A DNA stretch of 64,000 nucleotides from Aquabacterium sp. (GTDB lineage Bacteria; Pseudomonadota; Gammaproteobacteria; Burkholderiales; Burkholderiaceae_C), in NCBI GenBank assembly GCA_023266355.1, contig JAHFQM010000006.1, positions 1-64,000 on the forward strand. Reading direction: 5' to 3'. The position numbers and the translations under genes were made by a program. The notes beneath the pieces are model-generated. The model did not search any database and had not been told where the DNA came from. It worked only from the letters and a program-made list of their open reading frames with translations. Shown here piece after piece: positions 1 to 8,331 of the stretch (its first letter is position 1; each line of letters begins with the position of its first letter).

Positions 1-840
1 ATCGGTTGCGCTCACCTTGCCGCTGACAGGCTTGTCCTCGTCGGTGGTGGCTTTGTAGTGACCCGTTTCCGGATCGCCATTGCCGGCTGTGGGCGTGTCG
101 AACTTGGGCGGGTCGTTGACGGGGGTGACGCCGATGTCGACGGTGGCGGTGGCGGTGCCGCCCTTGCCGTCAGACACGGTGATGGTGAACGAGTCCGAAC
201 CGTTGTAGTCCTTGTTGGGCGTGTAAGTCCAGTTGCCCTTGTCATCGACGGTGACGGTGCCGTTGGCGGGGTTGGATCCTTTGGCGAAGGTCAGGGTGTC
301 GCCATCGACGTCAGAAGCTGCGACCTTGCCGGAGACGGGCTTGTCTTCGTCGGTGGTGGCTTTGTAGTGACCCGTTTCCGGATCGCCATTGCCGGCTGTG
401 GGCGTGTCGAACTTGGGCGGGTCGTTGACAGGGTTGACGCCGATGTCCACGGTGGCGGTGGCGCTGCCACCCTTGCCGTCAGACACGGTGATGGTGAACG
501 AGTCCGAACCGTTGTAGTCCTTGTTCGGGGTGTAGGTCCAGTTGCCTTGGGCGTCGACCGTGACGGTGCCGTTGGCGGGGTTGGAGCCCTTGGCAAAGGT
601 CAGGGTGTCGCCGTCGACATCAGACGCTGCGACCTTGCCAGAGACGGGCTTGTCCTCGTCCGTCTGAGCGGTGTAGTGGCCAGTGACAGGATCGATGTTG
701 CCGTTCGGATCTTCCACCTTGGGTGGGTCATTGACTGGCGTGACCTCGATGTTCACCGTGGACAGGGCTGTGCCGCCTTGGCCGTCGGACACCAGCACCG
801 TGAAGCTGTCGCCACCGTGGTAGTTGGCGTTGGGGGTGTA
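1..840 (-). repeat. Tandem 309-bp repeats encoding 103-residue adhesin modules
   Basis: The same DNA recurs with a period of 309 bases. For example, the stretch beginning GTAGTGACCCGTTTCCGG at 55 reappears at 364. The copies nearest the left edge differ at only a few positions, while the copy towards 660-960 has diverged. Each unit encodes one cadherin-like/VCBS module. Near-identity at DNA level implies recent duplication or gene conversion, and predicts length variation between strains and possible assembly collapse. The array continues past base 1. Confidence 0.9.
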
Positions 841-1551
841 GGTGTAGCTGCCGTCTTCGTTGACCACGACTTTGCCATGTTGCGGGTCGCTGGCCTTGCT
901 GTAGTTGAGGCTGTCGCCGTTGGCGTCGCTGCCCTGCACTTGGCCCGACACCGAGTTGTCTTCTTTGGTGATCTGGCTGTAGTTGCCCACACTGGGGGCG
1001 ACGTTGGCCGGCGTGGCCGGGTCGGTGGGCACGTCCGCCGCGGCGGTGCTGGCTTGCGGCGCCGTGGTCTGCACCAGGCCGGCAACGCCCTCGCGTGCAG
1101 CGCTCTCGCTGAAGGCTTGCGGTGTCACCACTTCGATCACGCGGTCCACACGCAGGCCCCCGCTCAGCGAGGCGCCACCACCACCGGTCAGGCCCGCCGC
1201 GGCTGCGGCATCTGCGTCACCGCGCTCCACGGCGCCCAGCACATCGTCCAGGTCCTGCGCTGCGGCGGCCTTGGCGGCAACGCTGGTGCGTCCCGATGTG
1301 CCTGCCCCTGTGGGCGTGCGGGGCGGAGCATCGGCAGCGGCCAGGGTCACATCATGGGGTTGCCAGGCCGGGCCTGCGCCATTGCTCACCTCGATGCGGG
1401 TGTCCGCCGCGGCCAGGATGACGTCGCCTGCGGCGATGGTGTCTCCCACCTTCAGCGCCTGTGGCGCCTCCTCGCCCGCCCGGATGACGTTGGCACGCCC
1501 CTGGAGGGTTGAAACGACACCACTGGGGGCATGCGCGGACGACTTGGGCAT
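1..1551 (-). CDS. LapA-type giant adhesin, N-terminal part (runs off the left edge)
   Basis: The frame is open from an ATG at 1551 to base 1, giving 517 codons with the C-terminus missing. GAGAGG lies about seven bases before the ATG. Residues 1-55 (MPKSSAHAPSGVVSTLQGRA and on to VGDTIAAGDVILAAADTRIE) resemble the retention module of LapA adhesins, which holds the protein in the outer-membrane secretion pore. AAAAAG at residues 115-120 sits where LapG-type proteases cut (dialanine). From about residue 178 come cadherin-like/VCBS ('tandem-95') repeats of 103 residues, with motifs such as NDPPK, DEDKPVSG and YTPNKDYNGSDSFT. No Sec signal is present, as expected for type I secretion. The HlyD and ABC genes just upstream on the same strand are the likely exporter. 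Role inferred: surface attachment or biofilm formation. Confidence 0.85.
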   Translation of the reverse strand, partial: MPKSSAHAPSGVVSTLQGRANVIRAGEEAPQALKVGDTIAAGDVILAAADTRIEVSNGAGPAWQPHDVTLAAADAPPRTPTGAGTSGRTSVAAKAAAAQDLDDVLGAVERGDADAAAAAGLTGGGGASLSGGLRVDRVIEVVTPQAFSESAAREGVAGLVQTTAPQASTAAADVPTDPATPANVAPSVGNYSQITKEDNSVSGQVQGSDANGDSLNYSKASDPQHGKVVVNEDGSYTYTPNANYHGGDSFTVLVSDGQGGTALSTVNIEVTPVNDPPKVEDPNGNIDPVTGHYTAQTDEDKPVSGKVAASDVDGDTLTFAKGSNPANGTVTVDAQGNWTYTPNKDYNGSDSFTITVSDGKGGSATATVDIGVNPVNDPPKFDTPTAGNGDPETGHYKATTDEDKPVSGKVAASDVDGDTLTFAKGSNPANGTVTVDDKGNWTYTPNKDYNGSDSFTITVSDGKGGTATATVDIGVTPVNDPPKFDTPTAGNGDPETGHYKATTDEDKPVSGKVSATD

Positions 1552-1901
1552 GGCAAAACCTCTCAAAATGTAACTGCGTTGTGAGTATGGCGTTGTGGCT
1601 TTGTCTTAGGACCGTGTCCCTCGGCGGCTTGTGTGAACAATTCCTGCCCTGGGGCTGAAATCGCATCGCCTAAGCACCGCCGGGCATCAGGGTTGGTGGC
1701 TTGTGGGGATGGATCACGCACCCACACGCCGACCAGACTGAACCAGCTGATCGGTTATCGGAGCGGGATGGGTGCCTCTGTAGGCAATTGATCACGCCGA
1801 AGTGCTCGGCGTGGGGCTTTAGGCCATGGGCTGTCCCAGGCGGAAAGCGGTGCGGCAAGTGGCGTGGCGAGGGACCCCTCCCGGGGCCCTCGCCGTGGGC
1901 A
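1552..1901. other. 350-bp gene-free region before the adhesin
   Basis: This gap separates the HlyD stop from the adhesin start, both on the minus strand. It holds the adhesin leader and presumably its own promoter, but I could not identify convincing -35/-10 elements. Two structures are visible: a bulged hairpin just after the HlyD stop (1868-1892), and a perfect 8-bp inverted repeat with a 5-base loop at 1793-1813 (CACGCCGA / TCGGCGTG). No plausible gene lies here. Confidence 0.6.
1868..1892 (-). terminator. Hairpin after the HlyD gene, possible terminator
   Basis: CGAGGG-A-CCCC pairs with GGGGCCCTCG around a 4-base loop, leaving one bulged A, ten bases past the HlyD stop. There is no T tract, so it could be a terminator or an mRNA-stabilising structure. 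Confidence 0.4.
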
Positions 1902-3344
1902 TCAGCGTTCGCGCAGGGCGTGGCTGTGGGCCTTGAGCACCGGCTTGAGCAGGTAGGCCATCACGGTTTTCTTGCCGGTGAGCACGTCCACTTCGGCCGT
2001 CATGCCTGGGATGATGGGCATCTTGTCGCTGAAGTTGGCTTGCTTGGTGCGCACCCGCACCACGTAGAAGGTGTTCTGGCCGCGCTCGTCGGTGACGGTG
2101 TCGGGGCTGATGTTCTCCACGATGGCGTCCAGACCGCCGTAGATGCCGAAGTCGTAGGCCGTGAACTTCACGGTGGCTGCCTGACCTGGGTGGATGAAGG
2201 CGATGTCGCGCGGTTGCACCTTGGCTTCCAGCACCAGGGCGTCGTCCAGGGGCACGATTTCCAGGATGTCCTTGCCCGGGGTGACGACGCCGCCCACGGT
2301 GTTGGCCAGCAGGCGTTGCACGCGGCCACGCACCGGAGACTTCACCTGGGACTTGTCCACCTTGTCGGCCAGGGCCACGGCACCCTCGTTCAGCGCGTTG
2401 AGCTTGCCCAGCACTTCCGACAGCTCCTTGCGCGCCTCGTTGCGGAAGGCCAGGTCGGTTTCCTGGATCTTGCGGCCGGCCTCGGCCATGCCGGCGCCGG
2501 TGCGCGCGATCTGGGCGCTGGCTTGCTCCATCTCGCCGCGGGCGCGGGAGACTTCGCGGTCCAGGCGCAGCACATCGACCTCGGAGACGGCACCGGTGGC
2601 CAGCAGCGGGCGGGTCTTGTTCAGCTCTTGCTGGGCCAGCTCCTGGCTGCGGACGGCGGAGTCGCGGCGGGCGCGGGCCTCGGCCTGCTCTTGGCGGCGC
2701 TGAGCCAATTGCTGCTCGCTGATGCCGACCAGCGCACTGAGTTCATTGCGGCGCGAGTCGTAGAGCTGGCGCTCTTCCTCGACGATGCGAGCTTCTTCCA
2801 GATCGCCGTCGCGTGGCACGGGCGGGCTGAAAGCGGTGCCGCCCGAGAGGGCCTTCAGCCGGGCCAGCTTCACCCGCAGCGAGAACACCTGGGCCGCGCT
2901 TTCGCGCACGCCCGAAGTGGCGCGGGTCTCGTCGATCTTCAGCAGCAACTGGCCGGCCTCGACGACCTGGCCTTCCTTGACCAGGATCTCCGACACCACG
3001 CCGCCGTCCAGCGACTGGATGACCTGCAGCTGCTTGGATGGGATCACCTTGGCCTCGCCCTTGGTGACCTCATCGACCTTGGCCAGCGAGGCCCAGACGA
3101 TCAGCAGCACGACCACCAGCAGCGCGCTGCGCACCAGTTTCTGTGCGCGCTGCGTGCCCACGGTGGACATGACGGCATCGGCGTCCTGCTCGAAGCTGCG
3201 CATGCCAGCGGCCGCTGCGGCTTGCGGCGTGACGCGCGGGCCGGTGACACGGTCGAGCACCGCATCGGTGAAGGGAGAGATGCCGCGGCGGATGGCCTCC
3301 AGCACGTTGACGAAGCGTTGGCCTGCGTTCAGCAAGGGGTTCAT
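1902..3344 (-). CDS. Type I secretion membrane fusion protein (HlyD/LapC family)
   Basis: This is the periplasmic adaptor linking the inner-membrane ABC exporter to an outer-membrane pore of a type I secretion system. The 480-residue protein has one membrane span near residues 55-75 (ALLVVVLLIVWASLAKVDEV), then a biotinyl-lipoyl-like segment, a long coiled coil rich in Glu, Gln and Arg, and the C-terminal HlyD beta domain (TVKFTAYDFGIYGGLDAIVE). A TTG at 3362 would add six residues and overlap the ABC stop. The ATG at 3344 is preferred because AAGGAG lies eight bases upstream. The ABC gene ends 15 bases earlier on the same strand, so the two are surely cotranscribed. The adhesin at 1-1551 is the probable cargo. 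Confidence 0.9.
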   Translation of the reverse strand: MNPLLNAGQRFVNVLEAIRRGISPFTDAVLDRVTGPRVTPQAAAAAGMRSFEQDADAVMSTVGTQRAQKLVRSALLVVVLLIVWASLAKVDEVTKGEAKVIPSKQLQVIQSLDGGVVSEILVKEGQVVEAGQLLLKIDETRATSGVRESAAQVFSLRVKLARLKALSGGTAFSPPVPRDGDLEEARIVEEERQLYDSRRNELSALVGISEQQLAQRRQEQAEARARRDSAVRSQELAQQELNKTRPLLATGAVSEVDVLRLDREVSRARGEMEQASAQIARTGAGMAEAGRKIQETDLAFRNEARKELSEVLGKLNALNEGAVALADKVDKSQVKSPVRGRVQRLLANTVGGVVTPGKDILEIVPLDDALVLEAKVQPRDIAFIHPGQAATVKFTAYDFGIYGGLDAIVENISPDTVTDERGQNTFYVVRVRTKQANFSDKMPIIPGMTAEVDVLTGKKTVMAYLLKPVLKAHSHALRER

Positions 3345-3358
3345 GGTGTGCTCCTTGC

Positions 3359-5602
3359 TCAAGATGCGCGGGCGATGCGGCCGGCCGACAGGGCCTGCAT
3401 GATCCGCTCACGCGGGCCATCGGCGACGATCTTGCCTTGGTCCACGACGATGACGCGGTCCACGAAAGACAGCATCGAGGTGCGGTGCGTGACCAGCACC
3501 ACCGTCTTGCCTTGCGAGAAGGCCTGCATCTTCTGCGTGACCAGGGCTTCGGTGGAGAAGTCCATGGCGCTGGTCGGCTCGTCGAGCAGCAGGATGGGCG
3601 CGTTGTGCAGCACGGCGCGGGCGATGCCCACGCTCTGGCGCTGGCCACCCGACAGCAACTCGCCGCGCTCGCCCACCGGCAGGTCGAAGCCTTGCGGGTG
3701 GCGCTTGACGAAGTCGCTCAGGCCGGCCGTGTCGGTCGCGGCCAGGATGGCATCGTCGGTCGCGTGTTGCATGCCGAAGGTGATGTTCTCGCGCAGCGTG
3801 CCGTAGAACAGCGTGACGTCTTGCGAGACGTGCGCCAGGTTGCGGCGCAGGTCGGCCGGGTCGAGCTGACGCATGTCGATGCCATCGACCAGCACCGCCC
3901 CGCCCGAAGGCTGGTAGAGCCCCAGGATGAGCTTTTGCAGCGTGGTCTTGCCCGAGCCGACCTTGCCGATCAGCGCGACCTTCTCGCCCGGGCTGACCTT
4001 GAAGCTGATGTCGTCCAGCGAGGGCTCGTTGCGGCCGGGGTAGGCGAAAGACACGTGGCGGAACTCGATCTCGCCCTTCAGCTCAGGCTGGTGGATGAAG
4101 TTCTTGTCGGCCGGGCGTTCCACCGGCTGGGCCATGATCTTGTCCAGCGACTCCATGGCCGTGCGCGCGCCCTGGTACTGCATCAGCAAGCCGACGATCT
4201 GGCCCGCGGGCGCCAGTGCGCGGCCGGCCAGCATGGTCGAGGCGATCAGGCCGCCCATGGTGAGCTGCTTGTCGGCGATCAGGTACACGCCGATGAGGAT
4301 GATGCTCACGGACACCAGCTGCTGCAGCGTGGCCGTGGTGTACATGGCCGTCGATGACAGGCCGCGCATGCGCACGTTCAGCGCCGACAGGAACTGGTTG
4401 GCACGCTCCCAGCGGGCCTGGATCAGGCTTTCGGCGCCCTGGGCCTTGATGGTCTCGATGCCGGTGAGGCTCTCCACCAGCGTGGCATTGCGCTGCGCCG
4501 AGGCCTGGTAGGTGCTCTGCGACAGCTCGTGCAGGCGGTGTTGCAGCACATAGCCCGACACCAGCACGATGGCGAACACCGACATCACCGGCAGCACCAG
4601 CCACGGCGAGATCCAGGCCATCACGACCACGAACAGCAGCGCAAAAGGCAGGTCGATCAGCGCCGTGACCGTGCTGGAGGCGATGAAGTCGCGCACCTGC
4701 TCGAAGCCGCGCAGGTTGGAGGCAAACGAGCCCACCGACTGCGGGCGGTTTTCCAGGCGCATGCCCAGCACGCGCTCCATCAGCGAGGCCGAGATCTGCA
4801 CGTCGATGCGCGCACTCGCCTCGTCCACGAAATGGCTGCGCAGCAAGCGGATGAAGAGGTCGCTGCCCAGCACCAGCACCACGCCGACGGCCAGCACCCA
4901 CAGCGTCTCGACCGCATGGTTGGGCACGACGCGGTCGTAGACGTTCATGGAGAACATCGGGAAGGCGAGCGCGAACAGGTTGATGAGCAGGGCGGCCCAC
5001 AGCACATCGCGGTACACAAAGCGCTGGGCCATGACCGGGCCCCAGAACCAGTGGCCCGACTTGGTGGCCTTGACCTCGGGTGTGCGCTCATCGAAGCGGA
5101 AATGCGGCTTGACCGCCACCACCACGCCGGTGAAACGCTCCGCCAGATCGGCCACGGGCAGCTTCACGGCGCCCTGGCCGGTCTGCGGCAGCAGCACGCG
5201 GGCCTGGGCATTGTCTGGGCCGTCCAAACCCAGCAACACGCAGGCGCCTTCGTCCTTGAGCAGGAGTATGGCAGGCAGGGTGATGGGGTCGATGTGTCCC
5301 AGTTCGGTGCGCTGCAGCTTGATGGCCAGGCCGGCGCGGCTGGCGGCACGCTCCAGCAGGGCCACGGTCAGCGGTTGCTTGTCCAGCGGCAGGCCCGCCG
5401 ACAGCGAGGCCCGGGACGCCGCGATGCCATGCAGCCGGCAGACCTCGATCAGGCTGTCGAGCAGCGGGTCGGGGGTGACCAGGTCTTCGCGCACGCGGGG
5501 TGCGGCGGTGCTGGCCGGTGCCGCCGGGTGTGCCGGGGGGGCGGGTGTCTGGCCGGCGGCTTGCACGGGGGCGTCTGGCAGGGTGTCCTGGGGTGCGGTC
5601 AT
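3359..5602 (-). CDS. Type I secretion ABC transporter with degenerate C39 domain (LapB/HlyB family)
   Basis: Inner-membrane ATPase and permease that powers export of the adjacent adhesin. Of 747 residues, the first ~50 are Ala/Pro-rich. About 50-170 form a C39-like domain without the catalytic Cys (SLIEVCRLHGIAASRASLSA is the region), which is typical of exporters whose cargo has no Gly-Gly leader. About 190-480 hold the six-helix membrane domain and 510-740 the nucleotide-binding domain, with Walker A GKVGSGKTT, signature LSGGQRQS and Walker B ILLLDEP. It matches LapB-type transporters in layout. The HlyD gene follows directly. The ATG at 5602 has only a weak ribosome site. No outer-membrane TolC-like partner is adjacent. 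Confidence 0.9.
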   Translation of the reverse strand: MTAPQDTLPDAPVQAAGQTPAPPAHPAAPASTAAPRVREDLVTPDPLLDSLIEVCRLHGIAASRASLSAGLPLDKQPLTVALLERAASRAGLAIKLQRTELGHIDPITLPAILLLKDEGACVLLGLDGPDNAQARVLLPQTGQGAVKLPVADLAERFTGVVVAVKPHFRFDERTPEVKATKSGHWFWGPVMAQRFVYRDVLWAALLINLFALAFPMFSMNVYDRVVPNHAVETLWVLAVGVVLVLGSDLFIRLLRSHFVDEASARIDVQISASLMERVLGMRLENRPQSVGSFASNLRGFEQVRDFIASSTVTALIDLPFALLFVVVMAWISPWLVLPVMSVFAIVLVSGYVLQHRLHELSQSTYQASAQRNATLVESLTGIETIKAQGAESLIQARWERANQFLSALNVRMRGLSSTAMYTTATLQQLVSVSIILIGVYLIADKQLTMGGLIASTMLAGRALAPAGQIVGLLMQYQGARTAMESLDKIMAQPVERPADKNFIHQPELKGEIEFRHVSFAYPGRNEPSLDDISFKVSPGEKVALIGKVGSGKTTLQKLILGLYQPSGGAVLVDGIDMRQLDPADLRRNLAHVSQDVTLFYGTLRENITFGMQHATDDAILAATDTAGLSDFVKRHPQGFDLPVGERGELLSGGQRQSVGIARAVLHNAPILLLDEPTSAMDFSTEALVTQKMQAFSQGKTVVLVTHRTSMLSFVDRVIVVDQGKIVADGPRERIMQALSAGRIARAS

Positions 5603-5655
5603 GGTTCAGGGCGTGAGGTGGACCACCGCACGGGACATCGGTCCGAACGGCTTGT

Positions 5656-6201
5656 TCAGCGGATATCGGCGCAATGGACGTCGAATTGACCCCGATCACG
5701 GTCGGCGAAGAATTTTTCCAGGGTCATGCGCACCGTTTTGAATGCCAGATCGTTCCAGGGGATCTCGTGCCGGTGGAAGAGCTGGGCTTCCATCGTCTCC
5801 GGGCCCGGGGCGAAATCGGTGTCCAGCAGGCGGGCGCGGTAGAACAGGTGCACCTGACCCGCCGCCACCACATTGATGATGGCGTAGAGGCCTTGCATCT
5901 CGATGCGCGCGCCGGCTTCCTCGTCGGTTTCGCGTGCGGCGCCTTCCTCGGTGGTCTCGCCCAGTTCCATGAAGCCGGCAGGCAAGGTCCAGTAGCCCTT
6001 GCGTGGCTCGATGTTGCGCTTGCACAGCAAGACCTGATCGCCCCACACCGGCAGCGTGCCCACCACGTTCAACGGGTTGACGTAGTGGACGTGGTGGCAG
6101 GCAGGGCAGACCGCGCGCTCGCGGTTGTCATCGTCCGGCACCTTGTGCTCGACCGGGGTGCCACAGACCTGACAGTGCTCGATTCGGCGTGAAAACAGCA
6201 T
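5656..6201 (-). CDS. Nudix hydrolase with N-terminal zinc ribbon
   Basis: Hydrolyses a nucleoside diphosphate linked to another moiety; the substrate is unknown. The 181-residue protein starts with a zinc ribbon (CQVC ... CPAC, residues ~9-33) followed by a Nudix fold. The Nudix box GFMELGETTEEGAARETDEE continuing with AGA satisfies GX5EX7REUXEEXGU. This zinc-ribbon Nudix type includes NADH pyrophosphatase-like and ADP-ribose hydrolases. The ATG at 6201 was chosen because the zinc ribbon begins right after it; the open frame extends much further upstream into ubiC but without homology. It lies about 50 bases before the type I ABC gene on the same strand, probably by chance rather than function. 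Confidence 0.85.
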   Translation of the reverse strand: MLFSRRIEHCQVCGTPVEHKVPDDDNRERAVCPACHHVHYVNPLNVVGTLPVWGDQVLLCKRNIEPRKGYWTLPAGFMELGETTEEGAARETDEEAGARIEMQGLYAIINVVAAGQVHLFYRARLLDTDFAPGPETMEAQLFHRHEIPWNDLAFKTVRMTLEKFFADRDRGQFDVHCADIR

Positions 6202-6275
6202 GCCTGCAGTGTAGGGCATGGCGCCGTGCGCGCTGGTGCTCGGGCCCCTGGCTGGCCGCGCGCGTTGGGTGCAAC

Positions 6276-6866
6276 TCAGCGTCGTTCGCTGGGCAAAGGC
6301 AGCATCCAGGGCGCAAAAGCTTCCAGCACCTGCAGGGGTTGGCCGCGGTGCCAGAACAGGGAGTGCCGGGCCCAGTGGGGCAGGGCGTCCGGGGGCAGGT
6401 TGTGGGCGAGAGGGTGCCCATGGCCCAGCCATGCTCTGGCCATGCGGCGCTGCAGCGGGCTGCCCGGCTGCAAGCGGCTGGCTTGCAAGGGCCCGCGCAG
6501 CACCCGCCGGTGGCTGAACAGCAGCTCGGCCAGCGGGCGCGTGCCCAGGCCTTCGATGGCCGCCCAGGGACCTTTGACCGCCGACAGCGGCGTGACGCTG
6601 CGGGCCCAGACCGCGGCGCGCCCGTCGATGCGCAGCAGCACCTCGCGCACGTGCGCCGCCTGGCAACCCAGCGCCTGGCGCTCTTGCGGCAGCAAGGGCA
6701 TGTGGCCCTGCGCCAGCACATCGACCGTCACCACGCCGTGCAGCCGCAGCCGTGCCGTCAGTGAGCCTGGCGCGCTCAGCCAGCGCCGCAGGTGGGCGGA
6801 GGCGGGCGCAGCGGTGGAGCTCACGGTCGAGCGCGGGGTGGGCGAGGTGCTGGAGCGGGGTAGCAT
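6276..6866 (-). CDS. ubiC: Chorismate lyase (chorismate--pyruvate lyase)
   Basis: Converts chorismate to 4-hydroxybenzoate plus pyruvate, the first committed step of ubiquinone synthesis, in the cytoplasm. The 196-residue frame shows UbiC features in order: HLRRWLSAPGSLTARLR, then AHVREVLLRIDG, AVWARSVTPLSA and GTRPLAELLF, and a C-terminal HSLFWHRGQPLQVLEAF. Several upstream starts are possible, at 6893, 6896 and 6953. The ATG at 6866 keeps a length closer to the E. coli protein (165 residues) and leaves room for a promoter facing the divergent pgeF. A Nudix gene follows 75 bases downstream. Confidence 0.85.
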   Translation of the reverse strand: MLPRSSTSPTPRSTVSSTAAPASAHLRRWLSAPGSLTARLRLHGVVTVDVLAQGHMPLLPQERQALGCQAAHVREVLLRIDGRAAVWARSVTPLSAVKGPWAAIEGLGTRPLAELLFSHRRVLRGPLQASRLQPGSPLQRRMARAWLGHGHPLAHNLPPDALPHWARHSLFWHRGQPLQVLEAFAPWMLPLPSERR

Positions 6867-6969
6867 CGGGGCCGGATCATAGCGGCAGCCCATCATGCGG
6901 GGCGCCTCGGGCCCAGAGCCTCCCGCGTCCAGCCTGAACCATGCTCGCGCCACGTCATCCCGATGTCCG

Positions 6970-7890
6970 ATGCCAGATCACCCGTTACCGCCTTCGCCCC
7001 CACCTGCAACTTTGCCGGCTGACACCGCCTTGCCCCGCGGCTGGCAGCGCCCCGGCGCGTGGCCCGCTGGCACCGGGGGCTCGGATGCCGGCCGGCGTGC
7101 CCACGCCCTCATGAGCGCACGTGCGGGCGGCATCAGCCAGCCGCCCTGGGACAGTTGCAACCTGGGCGACCACGTTCAAGACGATGCCGAGGCCGTGCGC
7201 CACAACCGGACCGTGTTCGCGCAGCACCTGGGCGCACAGCCCGTGTGGCTGCAGCAGGTGCATGGCGACCGCGTGCTGCGCTTGAGCGCCGACAACCTGC
7301 GCGCAGCGAGCACACCGATCGCCGACGGCGCGCTCACCACGGAGCCCGGCATCGGCTGTGTGGTGATGGTGGCCGACTGCCTGCCGCTCCTGCTGGCCGC
7401 GCCCGAGGGACGTGGCGTGGCCGCGCTGCATGCCGGCTGGCGCGGCCTGGCCGGGGCGGGGCAGGGCATGCTGGCCGGCCGAGGCATCGTGCACAGCGGC
7501 GTCGCAGCTTTGTGCGAGGCCGCGTCGTGCGACCCGGCCGACCTGTCCGTCTGGTTGGGGCCGTGCATCGGGCCTGCGCATTTCGAGGTCGGGCCCGATG
7601 TGCTGGCGGGCTTCGGCGTGGACCCGACCGATGCGGCGCGCACAGGTGCTCACCCGCGTTTCGCCCCTCGGGCCGCGGGCTCGGCGTCTGGCGATGTCGG
7701 GGGCGATGTGGGGGGTGTGGGCAAATGGCTGGCCGATTTGCCCGGTCTGGCGCGGGACATCCTGCGCGCCCTGGGCGTGCGTCACATCACCGGGGGCGAT
7801 GCCTGCACGGTGTCAGACGCCACCCGCTTCTTTTCCTACCGACGCGACGGGCGCACCGGCCGCCAGGCCGCTGGCATCTGCCTGCGCTGA
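6970..7890 (+). CDS. pgeF: Peptidoglycan editing factor PgeF (YfiH, laccase-domain protein)
   Basis: Family members act as purine nucleoside phosphorylase/adenosine deaminase (FAMIN-like), and in E. coli PgeF removes misincorporated L-Ser from muropeptide precursors. The 306-residue protein has the family zinc site: QQVHGDRV (His), VVMVADCLPLLLAA (Asp-Cys) and ALHAGWRGLAGAG (His), then WLGPCIGPAHFEVG and a C-terminal TRFFSYRRDGRTGR. The ATG at 6970 (MPDHPLPP) is chosen over one at 6895, which would overlap the divergent ubiC leader. The 3' end overlaps a convergent small membrane protein gene by 78 bases. Confidence 0.88.
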   Translation: MPDHPLPPSPPPATLPADTALPRGWQRPGAWPAGTGGSDAGRRAHALMSARAGGISQPPWDSCNLGDHVQDDAEAVRHNRTVFAQHLGAQPVWLQQVHGDRVLRLSADNLRAASTPIADGALTTEPGIGCVVMVADCLPLLLAAPEGRGVAALHAGWRGLAGAGQGMLAGRGIVHSGVAALCEAASCDPADLSVWLGPCIGPAHFEVGPDVLAGFGVDPTDAARTGAHPRFAPRAAGSASGDVGGDVGGVGKWLADLPGLARDILRALGVRHITGGDACTVSDATRFFSYRRDGRTGRQAAGICLR

Positions 7891-8136
7891 GTCGGCGGCA
7901 GGCTCTGGCGCCGAGGCGTTCGTGGCCAGGTGTTGCGCATGGGCAGCAGCCTCGGCCTGGCGCCTGGCGCGGCGGCGCCCGGGTGTGCCCAGCAGGTACA
8001 TCACCAGGGCGGTGGGCGCCACGCCGTAAAAGACGAGGGTGATGACCGCGCCCAGGTAGGTGCCCTGAGGGCTGGTGGCCTCGGCCAGGGCCATCATCAA
8101 GGCCACGTACATCCAGGCGATCGCGACGATCCACAT
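7813..8136 (-). CDS. Small membrane protein of unknown function
   Basis: The 107-residue product has two predicted membrane helices at about 2-20 (WIVAIAWMYVALMMALAE) and 27-48 (YLGAVITLVFYGVAPTALVM), followed by a basic, Ala-rich cytoplasmic tail (RRRARRQAEAAAH). I recognise the pattern as a common small hypothetical protein of Burkholderiales but know no function. The ATG at 8136 lacks a strong ribosome site. It is convergent with and overlaps pgeF over 7813-7890, and is divergent from phaC. The low-complexity C-terminus lies in the overlap, so the true functional part is probably the helices. Confidence 0.6.
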   Translation of the reverse strand: MWIVAIAWMYVALMMALAEATSPQGTYLGAVITLVFYGVAPTALVMYLLGTPGRRRARRQAEAAAHAQHLATNASAPEPAADSAQADASGLAAGAPVASVGKEAGGV

Positions 8137-8178
8137 CTTGCGTTGCTCGGTTCGTGTTCAGCGGGCGCCCCGCGGGTT

Positions 8179-8200
8179 TGATCGGGATCAGTCCCGATCA
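8179..8200. promoter_or_regulatory. Perfect 9-bp inverted repeat upstream of phaC
   Basis: TGATCGGGA and TCCCGATCA are separated by TCAG, forming a 22-base dyad about 130 bases before the phaC start, in the divergent gap with the small membrane gene. It has no T tract. An operator is more likely than a terminator, but the binding protein is unknown. Confidence 0.5.
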
Positions 8201-8331
8201 GGCGCTTGTTGGAATGATGCCAAAGTTGTGTGATGGTGCCGCGCAACACTGCACCTGCGTTCAGAATATGGAAACATCTGCGGGTCAACATTCCTGATCT
8301 GGCCAGCTGAGATTCAGCACCTAGGAGACAT

